The position numbers were made by a program, and so were the translations under genes. A stretch of DNA of 64,000 bases, taken from assembly GCA_964649825.1 (NCBI GenBank), contig CAZYQW010000049.1:1-64000 (forward strand). Direction: 5' to 3'. The DNA is from CAZYQW01 sp964649825. Its GTDB lineage: Bacteria; Planctomycetota; B15-G4; JADJEK01. Numbering within the stretch: the first letter of the stretch is position 1; every line of letters begins with the position of its first letter. The notes beneath the pieces were generated by a model. That model was not told where the DNA came from, searched no databases, and worked only from the letters and a program-made list of their open reading frames with translations. Shown here piece by piece: positions 35,501 through 44,647 of the stretch.

Positions 35501-37098
35501 AGCGCGGCGAACAGGCCGAGGTTCGTGCTCACGTAGACGGAGCCGTCCGCCTCGGCCGGCATCTGCAGCGTGAACTCCTTGAACGGCTTGTTGAACATCG
35601 TCAGCTCCTGCTGGCCGACGACGATCGGCGTCTTCCACAGCAGGCGGCCGTCCTTCAACGAGAAACAGGCGACATGGTGGTTGATAGCGCCTTCGAGGAT
35701 GTATCCGGCCGCGATCACGCGATCGCCGACGACGATCGGCGGCACCGATACGGACAAGCGGTTGACGAACGATGTCTCGTCCTGCTCGGGACGGCGCTGG
35801 GTCCACAACGCTTCGCCGGTGTCGAGATCGATCGCGTACAGGCTGCGCTTGGGGATCGCGATCGTGATCGGGGTCTTGTCGAACCGGATGTTCCGCCCGC
35901 GAGCCTTCAGATCCATGAGCGGAGCCACGACGACGCCGCCCGCCACCGTCGCGGCGAGCGGCAACGAGCGAGCGAGCGAGCCCTGCGGCGGGTTTCCGTT
36001 GGAGGGGCGCACGTAGTCCTCGAAGACGTAGAAGTCGTCGGACGTGCGAACGTTGTAGAGCGGCCCCTCGTACATCCAGCGCGGTTCGGGCGAGAAGAAG
36101 CTGAACGCGCGGACCGAGAGCCCGTCCGTGGCGACGATCGTTCCGTCGTCGACCGCGACGTGGAACGGGAACTCCTGATAGTTGGCCACCCGCGTGCGGA
36201 ACGGGTTGCGGCCGGCGCCGGTGAACGCGGGGACGTGCCAATTCTCCGTGAGCCGCACGTCGCCGCCCCGGTACGGCGCGATGCCCCGATGATCGTTCCG
36301 CCCGCCGAAAACGGACCAGTCTTCGCGGTGGCGCGGCGCGCTCGCCGCGACGCGCTCGTACGCCCCCGAGAGCGGAAGCGCTTTGCCCTCGAACTTCACG
36401 GTCTCCGTCGCGTACCGCCGCACGAGCGCCCGAGCCCCCTCGGCGTCGCCGGCGTACGCGCCCGCCATCGCGGCCCGGAGCGCGATCCAAGGGTCCTCGG
36501 GCGTCGGTGGCTCGGAGAACGCCAGGCGGCGCCGGTGGTAGCGTTCGGCCAGTGCGTGTGCCCCGCGCTCGTGGGCGAGGTCGCCGAGCCGGCGCAGCGC
36601 CTGCTGGCCCTGCGGGGTCACCACCCAGCGGTTCGCGAGGCCTTCGAGCACGGCGACGTCACGGTCGCGCATGGCCCGCTCGAACGTGCTCACCACGCGC
36701 AGCGACGCCCAGTCGGCGTACTCGCGGCGGGCCTCGGGCGGGAACGTCGACAGGAGGTACTTGGCGTATTCCGCCGCGCCGACCCACCGGGTGTCCGACA
36801 CCTGATGGAGGTGGTTCGGGAACATGTTGATGATGTCCTGGAGCGGCTCCGCGGCGAGGCGGAAGTTCCCGACCTTCATCAGCTCGTTCGCGTTGTGGAA
36901 TCGGAATCGAACCTCTCCCGACACGGAGATCGCGAAGGTCGCCACTTCGCTGCTGTCGGGATCGAAGGTGTAGTTCTCGTCGTCGAGTGCGTCCCAGCCC
37001 GCGAACGCCGCATCCTGGCCCGCGGCCGGCGCGGCCGGGAAGGAGGCGACCAGGACGATCAGGAACGAGAGGCTCGAGTTGCGAGGGATCGACTTCAT
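32566..37098 (-). CDS. very large exported PQQ-type beta-propeller protein
   Basis: 1510 aa from the ATG at 37098, chosen because it starts a signal peptide (NSSLSFLIVLVASFPAAPAAGQ). N-terminal helical region to about 270 (REYADWASLRVVSTFERAM). First propeller about 285-720, with PQQ-repeat motifs (SLYAIDLDTGEALW; WKTPIVVGQQEL; AVEASSGKRLWSM). A second helical/TPR-like part at about 725-1075, then a second propeller at about 1080-1480 (VVGGDLVLVNSPDGHVVALDG; VGFDLADGRRLWELG). The blades match PQQ-like repeats of scaffolding type (BamB-like) and no PQQ-ligating pattern is evident. Two propellers in one chain is unusual even for planctomycetes. Start of the seven-gene operon; its stop overlaps the toroid start. 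Probably an envelope scaffold. Confidence 0.85.
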   Translation of the reverse strand: MKSIPRNSSLSFLIVLVASFPAAPAAGQDAAFAGWDALDDENYTFDPDSSEVATFAISVSGEVRFRFHNANELMKVGNFRLAAEPLQDIINMFPNHLHQVSDTRWVGAAEYAKYLLSTFPPEARREYADWASLRVVSTFERAMRDRDVAVLEGLANRWVVTPQGQQALRRLGDLAHERGAHALAERYHRRRLAFSEPPTPEDPWIALRAAMAGAYAGDAEGARALVRRYATETVKFEGKALPLSGAYERVAASAPRHREDWSVFGGRNDHRGIAPYRGGDVRLTENWHVPAFTGAGRNPFRTRVANYQEFPFHVAVDDGTIVATDGLSVRAFSFFSPEPRWMYEGPLYNVRTSDDFYVFEDYVRPSNGNPPQGSLARSLPLAATVAGGVVVAPLMDLKARGRNIRFDKTPITIAIPKRSLYAIDLDTGEALWTQRRPEQDETSFVNRLSVSVPPIVVGDRVIAAGYILEGAINHHVACFSLKDGRLLWKTPIVVGQQELTMFNKPFKEFTLQMPAEADGSVYVSTNLGLFAALDTLTGHPRWVVQYESIPIKGALHYTQHRERGTSSNNDPPIVADGVVVFSPFDSYSFYAVEASSGKRLWSMKSSSRQGESRYSWLLGVEDGVLVLGGYYGIGLFDLKTGARLGEYPFSGNNADPRGRGCLTNGVVHQPLYDRLLTLRWKRVSPAVVDFDEEFVSWDPDQAGNLLLYRDVKVSMSQDEMTVFYDVDTLVRETRLRVASDDPSLEDLILLGDLEHLRNDHAAAVAMFRRALSHPDRNPESDRRVRDGLFRAYRDLAKLADISGDADSRLEHLKEMAEFARGDHAFLRTVEQVLDIHEAARDFDAYLAALDWIDERAADADYGFKKHSYGGLVRTGLFTLDQRASVAVARSAPVDAVAAWQRMLDRYADLTFAGSSVTRYARERIEEMITQHGRSVYERFEDEARDLHTAAVAGRDRAALLAVIRRFPNSTHSIDYRLDLARLELDSGSPSAVFEVVAPLLSGTIDLEQRVRALGIVARGAEAAGDTQLAATVWRRLVGLGKDVPYSGGEGDSYGSIAKVEAARLTGGGAAAPSGPRLRRRPVLDDVRTRGFELRDVGIVPIVETGASDDPEIVIVFGVSKDDDRAWLCCIDAGDLKERWRAEVANYRHESDPILAYLIGGRLVVRQSRTLRGFDPDDGTLLYERELSALPTFECRGSGLLYLAWDRRDGRNVVAGFEAASGSRFWEREFDRVISDVVVGGDLVLVNSPDGHVVALDGLTGATTYEISLLEFSNRPGVVPFAEFGVLIAAGIEEATNRGRLVGFDLADGRRLWELGDLSFRLAPEWVRAGRESLALLVGTRSSAGQVTGIHTVQLIDPRSGATVREIDTPGRLSTFELGPACASNRLVMIEEDRSRSARKPPRIVVVDLASGEIDDVRLDSLPERRVEVRAILVGDGTLCGTIDVSPVMPRSSTSFAFTLDPTAASLEMKLIPSERERYGATATTTRTSLAVLKADQLYVYRSNRSKEEAR

Positions 37099-37223
37099 GA
37101 TGCTCGGCGAAAGCCTCGATTCGGTGCGCGGTGCCCAACGACGTCTATCGTCCGCCCTCCGATGACTAGCCAAGCCTTTTCCGGTCTGCCCGTTGCGACG
37201 GCGACGGGTCCAGAGCCGCCTGG

Positions 37224-37229
37224 ATTATA
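37224..37229 (-). promoter_or_regulatory. TATAAT -10 box of the PQQ-propeller operon
   Basis: A perfect TATAAT on the minus strand, about 125 nt upstream of the 1510-aa gene start, in the 264-bp divergent spacer. The -35 region is poor. The implied leader is about 120 nt. Nothing else is recognised in 37099-37362 apart from the Shine-Dalgarno of the glycosyltransferase gene. Confidence 0.5.
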
Positions 37230-37362
37230 CGGTTCAGGATTCCGACGTTGGATCGCGGGTTAGGATTCTGATCGAGTCTCTCGTGCGGTCGATCGATGAC
37301 GTCCGGGCCGCCGGGCGGCGCCCGACCGAGGGTCACGTGACGGCACCGTACGGAGGACGAGC

Positions 37363-38985
37363 ATGGCGATCGCGAAGCGGGCGGCCGCGGGGTTGGCCGT
37401 CTTCGTCGTCGCGATCGTCCTTCGGGCGGTCGGCGTCTCGTTCGGCCTCGATTTCGACGATCCTTCCCAGGCGATCTTCGATCACGAGGTGGACGAGGAG
37501 ACGATGGTCGTCGCGGTGCGGGACTCGCTCCTCCGCGGCGACTTCCACCCGGGACGATTCCTCTACTGGGGATCGGGGGGGTTCTACCTCTACGGAGCCG
37601 CCGACGCGGCGACGCTCGGGGCCATCGCCCTGTTGTCGTCGCACGGTTTCGTCGAGGGCCGCGATCGACTCGCCGAGAACCCGTCGCTTCTGTTCCTCGT
37701 GCACCGGATCGTCTCACTGATCGCGGGCGGTTTGACGGTCGTCGTCGTGCTCCGCGTTCTTTGGCGTGAACGCGGCGCGATCGCCGCGGTGGCCGGCGCC
37801 GCCACGCTGGCCGCCGGCTACCTCCACGTACGGCTCTCCCATTTCGGCACGCTCGACGTGCTGCTGACCCTGTTCGCGAGCCTCGTCCTCGATCGCTCCC
37901 TCCGGCTCGCGGCGACGGGACGCGCGCGACACCTCCTCGTCGCGGGGGCGCTCGTCGGGGCGGCGACCGCGGTCAAGTACAACGGGTTCCTCCTCGCCGT
38001 GCCGGTCGGCCTGGCCTGGCTCCTCTCGCGACGCGCGCCGCGGGCCGAACGTCCGTCGTTCGGAGCGCTCTTCGCGGCGGGTGCGGCCGCGATCGCGGTC
38101 CTGGTGGCGTTGTCTCCCCATGTGTTCTTCGCCGCGGATGACCTCATGCACCACCTCGGCGACCTCTCCCGCCATCGTTTCCAGTTCACGCGCGTGCCGG
38201 CCGCGCTCGCGTACCACGGCGTGAACTCGGTCTGGATCGGATTCGGCGAGTCGGCGACCCTCCTCGCGCTTGCGGGAGCCGTCCTGCTGTTGCGGGACGG
38301 CCGCCGCGGAATGACCCTGCTCCTGCTCGCGACCTCGCTCGTCCTGTTCCCCGTTTTGATTCCCCAGACGGCCGTCCGTTACGGCGCGCCGGTCCAGGTG
38401 ACGCTCGCCTTGCTCGCCGGATGCGCCGTGGAGCTCGTCTCCCGTCGTACGGCGCGCCCGCGCGCGGCCGCGGCCATCCTCGTCGCCGCCGCGGTGCTGC
38501 CGTCGCTCGCGCGGTCGGCGTCGTTCGACTGGCTGCTGACGCGCCCCGACACCCGGACCGACGTGGTTCGCGCGCTCCGGGACGCCGGGGCGCGGCCGAC
38601 CGACGTGCTCGCGTACGGCTTCCTGGGCCTTCCCGGTCCGAGCCGAACGCACGCGCCCCCGATCACGCAGAACTACCTCCAGATGGTCCTGCAGCTCGAG
38701 GTGCTCACGCCGGACGACGTCCGCCGTTCACCGCCGCGATTCATCCTTCTCGAACGCTCGGCCATCGACCTGATGCAGCTCCCGTTCGGATGGAGCGCGC
38801 TCGAACCGATCGTGAGCGAGCGCTATCGTCCCGTGCTCGACCTCGAGCCACGGCGCAACGGCCGCGATCCGGTGCTGTTCGATCGCGACGCGGGGCAGCC
38901 GTCGCTTCTCCTGCCGTACGGCCGCCCGTGGCAGATGACGCGCCCGGGTCCGTCCCTCGTGCTGTACGAGCGCGCCGAGGGTTGA
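37363..38985 (+). CDS. GT-C fold glycosyltransferase (GT39/ArnT-like)
   Basis: 540-aa integral membrane protein with about 10 hydrophobic segments. The first loop after helix 1 contains the acidic motif of GT-C enzymes (LDFDDPSQAIFDHEVDEETM), and a large exported C-terminal region (about 390-540) follows the helices. Members transfer sugar from a polyprenyl-phosphate donor to proteins or lipids on the outer face of the inner membrane. A GGAGG Shine-Dalgarno lies 8 nt before the ATG. It is the only rightward gene between two leftward operons and ends 15 bp from the VWA/GATase gene. Possibly it glycosylates one of the neighbouring exported proteins, as inference from position alone. Confidence 0.75.
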   Translation: MAIAKRAAAGLAVFVVAIVLRAVGVSFGLDFDDPSQAIFDHEVDEETMVVAVRDSLLRGDFHPGRFLYWGSGGFYLYGAADAATLGAIALLSSHGFVEGRDRLAENPSLLFLVHRIVSLIAGGLTVVVVLRVLWRERGAIAAVAGAATLAAGYLHVRLSHFGTLDVLLTLFASLVLDRSLRLAATGRARHLLVAGALVGAATAVKYNGFLLAVPVGLAWLLSRRAPRAERPSFGALFAAGAAAIAVLVALSPHVFFAADDLMHHLGDLSRHRFQFTRVPAALAYHGVNSVWIGFGESATLLALAGAVLLLRDGRRGMTLLLLATSLVLFPVLIPQTAVRYGAPVQVTLALLAGCAVELVSRRTARPRAAAAILVAAAVLPSLARSASFDWLLTRPDTRTDVVRALRDAGARPTDVLAYGFLGLPGPSRTHAPPITQNYLQMVLQLEVLTPDDVRRSPPRFILLERSAIDLMQLPFGWSALEPIVSERYRPVLDLEPRRNGRDPVLFDRDAGQPSLLLPYGRPWQMTRPGPSLVLYERAEG

Positions 38986-39000
38986 GAGCGGTCGTGTCGC

Positions 39001-41451
39001 TCAGATCAGGTTGTACTTCTTGCGCAGGATCCACTCGAGGCTGATCGCGCCTAGGAACCCGAGGAGCGCGGCGAACGACGACCAGAGCTCCTCGCGCGTC
39101 GGCTCGCCCTTCTTCCGCTCACGTACGTCCCCCTCGATCGACGCGAGCGCGCCCTCGAACTCGTCGAGTCCGTAGTACTCTCCGTTCGTCGAGGCGGCGA
39201 TCGCCTCGAGAGCGTCGCGCTCGAGGACGGGATCGTCCCACTCGTGTTGCGGCACCTCCACCCGGAACGACTTCGGCGCGAGACGCCCTGTCTCGCGCGC
39301 CGTCCAATCCTCGAGCCAGATCTGATACGAGCCGGGCAGGCCGAGGCGCACCGTTCCCTCGAACAACCCTTCGGTCGGATCGATGTTCGCCAGCTCGATC
39401 GGCGTGACCCGTCCCTGTTCGTCGGCGAGCTGCACCGCGTAGGACTCGAGGGCCACCGGATTGAAGTCGAGGTCCTTGACGCGCGCACTGATCTGGATCG
39501 CGTCGTTGATGTCGTAGAGGGACTTGTCGGTCAGCAGCTCGAACCGCTTGTTCGTGCGCCGCAGCTTGTTCAACGCCACGTAGCGGATCGCGGCGCGCCA
39601 GAAGCGCTCGGTGTAGCGGTCGCCGTAGAACTTGCGCCAGAGCCACGTGGAGTCGAACGCGATGAACATGGTCCGGCCGGACGGATAGAACGTCGACGCC
39701 ATCAGCACGTGGTTGCCGAACTGGTTCGCGTTGACCGGATGGCGAAGCATCACCTCGGCCCCGCCCTTGGCCTTGCGGACCGGGTAGTACCACTCCTGCG
39801 CCGGCAGACCGACTTCCGGATCCTCCCAGAGCTTGCGGTTCTTCACGAGGTCCTTCTCGAGTCGCACGACCTCGTGGGGATCGAGCGGATTCTCGAGCCG
39901 CGGGCGGAACGGTTGGATGTACCCGTCGCTCAGCATGCGCCGCTCCTCGTCGGCGTCGCCGAGCACGACGGGCATCACGTCCTCGAGCAGGGTGCCGACG
40001 TACGCGCGCGGATTGTCGAGCATGCCTGCGAGCATGATGAGGCCGCCGCCGACCTCCACGAACTCCTTCAGGTACCGGAGCGTCAACGTCGACTCATCGA
40101 CGCTCGGCGCGATGCGGTAAGGGTCGACGTCGCCGATGATCACGACGTCATACTCGAACAGCGCGTTCTTCGTGGGCGGGAAGCTGGTGAGCGCCGCCGT
40201 CCCGTCGCTCGACTCCTGGATGAAGTCCTTGTCCGCGTCGAGCAGCAGGCACTGCGCGCGCATGTTCTTCCCGCGCAGCAGGATGTTCTTGAGGAAGCGA
40301 TACTCCCAGCGCGGGTACGCCTCGACGTAGAGGACCTTGATCTCCTCGGGATCGACGCGCAGGTGGTGGGCGCGCACGTTGTCGTCGAGGAACTGTTCGC
40401 CGCTCAGGGCGACGACGCAGACTTCGAGGTCGTACTCGCCCTCGCGCTCCGGCCGCCAGAACAAGACCTCGTTCTGGTCGCGTCCGTCGCGGGTCAACGT
40501 CACCTCGTGGCTCGCGAGGACATTCTCCGATCCTTTGGTCCGCAGGACGAGGCTGGTCACGCGCCCCTCGTATCCCTTCGACGAGATCACCACCTCGAAC
40601 CCGACGTCGTCGTTCACCAACGCCACGTCCGGTGCGCGCACCGCGCGGATCTCGATGTTCTTCGGCTCGTTCGGATCGCCCACTCCGACGGTCACGATGC
40701 GCACTCCGTCGAGCGCCGCGCGCTCCGCCGCCTCGGCGGGGTCGAGACCCGAGTTGCTCCGCCCGTCCGAGAGAATGATCATCTCGGCCACGCGCTTGCC
40801 GCGGCTCGAGAACTCGCTCTGCACCTCCACGATCGCGTTCCCGAGCCGCGTGTAGTGGCCCTCGGCCCGGAGGTCCGCCGGATCACCCAGGGAGCGAACC
40901 TCGTCGCCGAACGAGTAGAGCCGCACTTCGTTCCGCTCGGACAGGACTTGCGTCGGATCGGTCTTGGGACGGCTCAGGATCGCCTTCATCAAGTCGATCC
41001 GCGTCGTCGCCGCCACCGCTTCCGTGCCCGACAGGCCGGAGAGCCGCGCGAGCCGCCCGGCCACCTCGACGTCCGAGTACGCGTCGGAGCGGCTCATCGA
41101 CGAGGAACCGTCGAGGAGGATCGGCAGGACCGACTTCTCGACCTCGACCTCGTAGGTCTCGAAGACCGGCCGGAAAAGAAACAGGAAGAGCATCGCGAAC
41201 GCGAGCACGCGGAGCCCGCCGCAGATCCAACGCGCGCGGTTCGAGATGGTGCTTCCCTCGTTCCGGTAGACGAGCGCGCAGAGCCCGAGCACCATCGGGA
41301 CGATCACGAGCGCGATGATCCACGCCGGCGGCAAGTCGAGGAACTTGAACGTCGTCACCTCGCGCGTGTCGGCCTGACCGAGCGCGACCGCGGAACCTCC
41401 CGCGGAACCGACGCCCGCCGCGAGCGCGATCGACCAGCGTCGCCGGTTCAT
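39001..41451 (-). CDS. membrane VWA protein with GATase-1-like domain
   Basis: 816 aa. Signal/transmembrane N-terminus (MNRRRWSIALAAGVGSAGGSA), a transmembrane pair near 45-95 (PPAWIIALVIVPMVLGLCALV; LAFAMLFLFLFRP), then a VWA domain with MIDAS DGSSS in PILLDGSSSMS and a IILSDGRSN strand. The middle holds beta-rich Ig-like material, then a glutamine-amidotransferase-like fold (VLYVEAYPRWEYRFLKNIL; VGGGLIMLAGMLDNP). A C-terminal helix (FLGAISLEWILRKK) closes it. This is the large YfbK/BatB-like partner found downstream of batA in planctomycete MoxR clusters. The start overlaps the batA stop (ATGA). The GATase catalytic Cys-His-Glu triad is not evident, so that domain is probably structural. 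Confidence 0.8.
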   Translation of the reverse strand: MNRRRWSIALAAGVGSAGGSAVALGQADTREVTTFKFLDLPPAWIIALVIVPMVLGLCALVYRNEGSTISNRARWICGGLRVLAFAMLFLFLFRPVFETYEVEVEKSVLPILLDGSSSMSRSDAYSDVEVAGRLARLSGLSGTEAVAATTRIDLMKAILSRPKTDPTQVLSERNEVRLYSFGDEVRSLGDPADLRAEGHYTRLGNAIVEVQSEFSSRGKRVAEMIILSDGRSNSGLDPAEAAERAALDGVRIVTVGVGDPNEPKNIEIRAVRAPDVALVNDDVGFEVVISSKGYEGRVTSLVLRTKGSENVLASHEVTLTRDGRDQNEVLFWRPEREGEYDLEVCVVALSGEQFLDDNVRAHHLRVDPEEIKVLYVEAYPRWEYRFLKNILLRGKNMRAQCLLLDADKDFIQESSDGTAALTSFPPTKNALFEYDVVIIGDVDPYRIAPSVDESTLTLRYLKEFVEVGGGLIMLAGMLDNPRAYVGTLLEDVMPVVLGDADEERRMLSDGYIQPFRPRLENPLDPHEVVRLEKDLVKNRKLWEDPEVGLPAQEWYYPVRKAKGGAEVMLRHPVNANQFGNHVLMASTFYPSGRTMFIAFDSTWLWRKFYGDRYTERFWRAAIRYVALNKLRRTNKRFELLTDKSLYDINDAIQISARVKDLDFNPVALESYAVQLADEQGRVTPIELANIDPTEGLFEGTVRLGLPGSYQIWLEDWTARETGRLAPKSFRVEVPQHEWDDPVLERDALEAIAASTNGEYYGLDEFEGALASIEGDVRERKKGEPTREELWSSFAALLGFLGAISLEWILRKKYNLI

Positions 41452-43745
41452 GCCGCACCTCCGCGATTCCCACGACCGAACCACCAGGCCAGCAGCATCT
41501 CGGCCGCAGTGAGCAGGACGACGCCCCAGAGCAGCGCTCGCCAGAGCTCGCCCTCGCGACTCGACGCCTCCTTCAACGGCTGCACGTCGATCTCGTGGAT
41601 GATCGGAACGTCGAGTCCCGGGTACAGCACGGGAAACGCGTCCGCCTCGATCCGGGTGAGGTCGCTCTCCCGCACGTCGACGTTGACCGCGAAGTGCTCC
41701 ACCTCCTGGCGCCCCGCGTCTTCGCCCGCGCCCGCGAGCGGATACGCGAGCTCGAGGGCGTAGAGCCCCGGTTCGTCCGTGTTCCGGAACGCCGGGAGCA
41801 CGAACTCGCCGAACTCCATCTCCCGCGGGACGTCGGTGATCGCGTCGCGGACGTTGTCGGGACGCGTGACGTGGACCTCGCTCGGGATGCTGCGCGTGGT
41901 CCGCCGCAGGGGATCGCCGACGGACAGGTTGTAGATCGACGCGTCCGTCAGCGTCAGATAAGAGGCCGTCTCCTGCACCAACGGCAGGTAGGTGATCACG
42001 TTGTTGTGCGCGGCGAAGTCTGCCCACGCCGAGTCCGCCGACGTCGTGAAGAGGACGACGCGCCCGCGCCCCGCCGGCTTGTCGAGGATGAGCGCCCCCG
42101 GGTGGGCCGGATCATCGTCCAGCGCGACCACGACCGACGTGGCGCTATCCTTCGGCGAGATCTCGGTTCGGAAGAAGCGCCGGATCGGGACGCCGAGCAG
42201 GTTCGGCTGGAGGTTCGGGTCCGCGAAGAGCCGCACGATCGGGTGATAGAAGTCCAACACCTTCATGCGGAAGAAGCGGTCGCTGTTCGCGAGCAGGTCG
42301 CCGCGAACGTCGAGCAGGCGCGCGGGGAGAAGGCCGCTCCCGTCGGCGAAGTGAAGGCGTTCGTTGTACGACCGTGCGTCGACCATGTCGCCCAGGAAGA
42401 TGAGCAGCCCGCGCCCCGCGAACACCGCGTCGCGCAGCTCGTCGGCCACCTTGACGTCGATTCCCGCGACGTTGGCGAGGACGATGAGGTCATAGTCCTT
42501 CAGCGTCTCCGCGCCGTGGTTGAACCTCTGCGCGTCGACCACCCGCGGGCGGAACACCGATCCTCCCGTCTCCGGGTCGTCGATGGGGTTCAACATGTCG
42601 GCGAGCACGGTCGTCTCACGCAGGTCGGGCTCGGCGTCGTAGCTCCCGTCGACGAGCAGGACGCGCACCGATTGATTGACGGGGAACGCGAGAACGCGCG
42701 CGTTGTCCGCGGCGAGGTCGTCCTCGTCGATCTCGAACAGGACGGTGTGGGTGCGACGCAGCACGCCGTCGTCGTCGAACTTCGTCGAGCACTCGACGGT
42801 CTGCACCCCGCCGCTTGGCACGTCGAAGCGGACCTTCTTGCCCTTCTCCCGCTCGCCGTCGATGACGAACGTCCCGGTCACGCTCTTCATCTCCACCGCG
42901 GTGTGGTTGCGGACGGTGGCCGACAAACGGACCACCTCACCGGCGACGACGTTGTGCGGCACCGATTCGAGCCCCTCGATCGTCAGGTTGACCGGCGCGT
43001 CGTCGTCGCCAACGTCGACGATGACGAACCGGCAGTCGTGCTCGGCGGCCACGCGCCACGCCGACGCGGGGCTCGCGGCGGCGTCGCCCAGCTCGTCGCT
43101 CGCCGTCGAACGCACCCCCGGTTCGAAGGTCTCGCGCTGCAGGTCGGTGAAGACGTACACGTCCTTGTGCGATCCGCCCAGCACGTTCTCGACGAGGTAG
43201 TCGAGCGTCCTCACGAGATCGGCGCCCCGCCAATCCGGCGACAGACGGTCGATCGCCTCCTTCGCGCGGGTCATGCTCGACGTGGTGCTCTGGACGGCTC
43301 GGGGCGTGTCGGCGAGAGCGACGACCGTCACCTCGTCCCCTCGCTCCTCGGAGAGCCCGTCCAACAGCTCCTTCGCCTGGGCCTTCGCGCGCTCCATCAC
43401 CGAGTCGCCGCCGCGTGTGACCCGCCCCATCGAGTACGAGGTGTCGATCACCAGGACGAGGTTCTTCTGCGCCGACGAGAAGCGCGACAGCAGGCTCGAC
43501 GACGGGACGAACGGCTGCGCCATGGCGAACGCGAGCAGCGCGATCAGGAGGCAGCGCAGCAGAAGCAGGAGAAGCGACTCGAGGGTCAACCGGCGCCGCG
43601 TTCGCTGATACGCCTGCAGGAGGAACTCCTGCGCGGCCCAACGAATGACGCGGAAACGGCGCCGATTCAGCAGGTGGATGATGAGCGGAACGGTGAAGAG
43701 GAGCGTGCCCCAGAGGAGCGCCGAGTTCCCGAAGGAGAAGTTCAT
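41448..43745 (-). CDS. BatA-like membrane protein with VWA domain
   Basis: 765 aa. The N-terminus is the BatA-type membrane region (LLWGTLLFTVPLIIHLLNRR, then LLLLLLRCLLIALLAFAMAQPF), followed by a VWA domain with MIDAS DTSYS (LVLVIDTSYSMGR). Beyond it are Ig-like segments, then a ThuA/GATase-like portion (DLIVLANVAGIDV; FAGRGLLIFLGDM) and a C-terminal transmembrane helix (LLWGVVLLTAAEMLLAWWF). BatA-type proteins act with MoxR ATPases in envelope or metal-insertion processes. The start overlaps the DUF58 stop and the end overlaps the next VWA gene, so expression is coupled through the cluster. Confidence 0.85.
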   Translation of the reverse strand: MNFSFGNSALLWGTLLFTVPLIIHLLNRRRFRVIRWAAQEFLLQAYQRTRRRLTLESLLLLLLRCLLIALLAFAMAQPFVPSSSLLSRFSSAQKNLVLVIDTSYSMGRVTRGGDSVMERAKAQAKELLDGLSEERGDEVTVVALADTPRAVQSTTSSMTRAKEAIDRLSPDWRGADLVRTLDYLVENVLGGSHKDVYVFTDLQRETFEPGVRSTASDELGDAAASPASAWRVAAEHDCRFVIVDVGDDDAPVNLTIEGLESVPHNVVAGEVVRLSATVRNHTAVEMKSVTGTFVIDGEREKGKKVRFDVPSGGVQTVECSTKFDDDGVLRRTHTVLFEIDEDDLAADNARVLAFPVNQSVRVLLVDGSYDAEPDLRETTVLADMLNPIDDPETGGSVFRPRVVDAQRFNHGAETLKDYDLIVLANVAGIDVKVADELRDAVFAGRGLLIFLGDMVDARSYNERLHFADGSGLLPARLLDVRGDLLANSDRFFRMKVLDFYHPIVRLFADPNLQPNLLGVPIRRFFRTEISPKDSATSVVVALDDDPAHPGALILDKPAGRGRVVLFTTSADSAWADFAAHNNVITYLPLVQETASYLTLTDASIYNLSVGDPLRRTTRSIPSEVHVTRPDNVRDAITDVPREMEFGEFVLPAFRNTDEPGLYALELAYPLAGAGEDAGRQEVEHFAVNVDVRESDLTRIEADAFPVLYPGLDVPIIHEIDVQPLKEASSREGELWRALLWGVVLLTAAEMLLAWWFGRGNRGGAA

Positions 43746-44647
43746 GCGCGCACTCCCCGCTTGGAACGCAGCGCGAGGTAGCTGGTGAGCGCCACGTCGA
43801 GCGGGGTATCGGTCAAGAGCGGCTTGAAGTCGACGCCGTTGGCGAGGCAGCCCTTGCGGATCTTGTTCTGGTGCTCCTTGAAGACCTCGAGGTACGCCTG
43901 GCGCAGCGCTTTCGGGTCGGCGACGAGCGGATCGAACCCCTCGAGGCCGTCGAACTTCAGCATCCGATCGAACGGAAATTCGACCTCGTCGCGGTCGAGA
44001 ACCTGGAACACGATCACGTCTTGCCGCTTCGTCTTCAGCGCGCGGATGCCGCTCAGGATGCGGTCCGGTTCGGCGAAGAGGTCGGAGATGAGACAGACGA
44101 TCGAGCGGGGCGGCAGCTTCGTCGCGAGCTCGCGCAGGACCAGTCCGGGGTCGGTCTTCCGCGTCAGCACCGCTCGTTCGATCGCGGTGGTGATCGCCAG
44201 CAGGTGCGACGGCCTCGTCGCCGGCGGCACCCACGCCTCGAGCGTATCGTCGGTGAGCGCCAGCGCCGCGGCGTCGCGATGCCGGAGCACCATGTAGACG
44301 AGGGTGGCCGCCACCATCGCGCCGTAGTTGAACTTGGTGACCTGCCCCTCGCCCGCGTACGCCATCGACTCGGAGACGTCCAGCACCACGCTCAGAGTGA
44401 GGTTCGTCTCCTCCTCGTAGCGCTTGATGTAGAAGCGATCGGACCGGCCGTACATGCGCCAATCGAGGTGGCGCAGGTCGTCCCCGGGCACGTACTCGCG
44501 ATGCTCGGCGAACTCGACCGACGCTCCCCGGTTTGGAGAACGGTGCAGACCCGACATGAAGCCCTCGACCGCCTGGCGCGCTTTCAGCTCGAGGCGCCCC
44601 AGCTTGTCGAGGACTTTAGGATCCAAGTACCGGCGGTAGTTTTCCAT
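43742..44647 (-). CDS. DUF58 domain protein
   Basis: 301 aa from the ATG at 44647, 32 bp inside the 3' end of moxR and with a MENYRRY N-terminus; the ATG at 44776 would add an antisense-like segment. Contains the DUF58 signature EFAEHREYVPGDDLRHLDWRMYGRSDRFYIK and a VWA-like fold (LTLSVVLDVSESMAYAG) whose DVSES retains MIDAS-like residues. DUF58 proteins accompany MoxR ATPases almost universally and are thought to be their substrates or adaptors. Soluble; presumably cytoplasmic, on the inner face of the membrane with BatA. Confidence 0.9.
   Translation of the reverse strand: MENYRRYLDPKVLDKLGRLELKARQAVEGFMSGLHRSPNRGASVEFAEHREYVPGDDLRHLDWRMYGRSDRFYIKRYEEETNLTLSVVLDVSESMAYAGEGQVTKFNYGAMVAATLVYMVLRHRDAAALALTDDTLEAWVPPATRPSHLLAITTAIERAVLTRKTDPGLVLRELATKLPPRSIVCLISDLFAEPDRILSGIRALKTKRQDVIVFQVLDRDEVEFPFDRMLKFDGLEGFDPLVADPKALRQAYLEVFKEHQNKIRKGCLANGVDFKPLLTDTPLDVALTSYLALRSKRGVRA

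Noticed and set aside
32551..37263. A 1570-aa rightward open frame antisense to the 1510-aa PQQ gene
   Set aside because: It is made of Arg/Asp/Glu/His-rich sequence without a fold, a typical product of GC-rich antisense frames, and it covers a gene with clear domains and a signal peptide.
39001..42027. A 1008-aa leftward frame with an extended N-terminus on the VWA/GATase gene
   Set aside because: The extra 192 residues overlap batA in another frame; the ATG at 41451 overlaps the batA stop and starts a signal/transmembrane segment.
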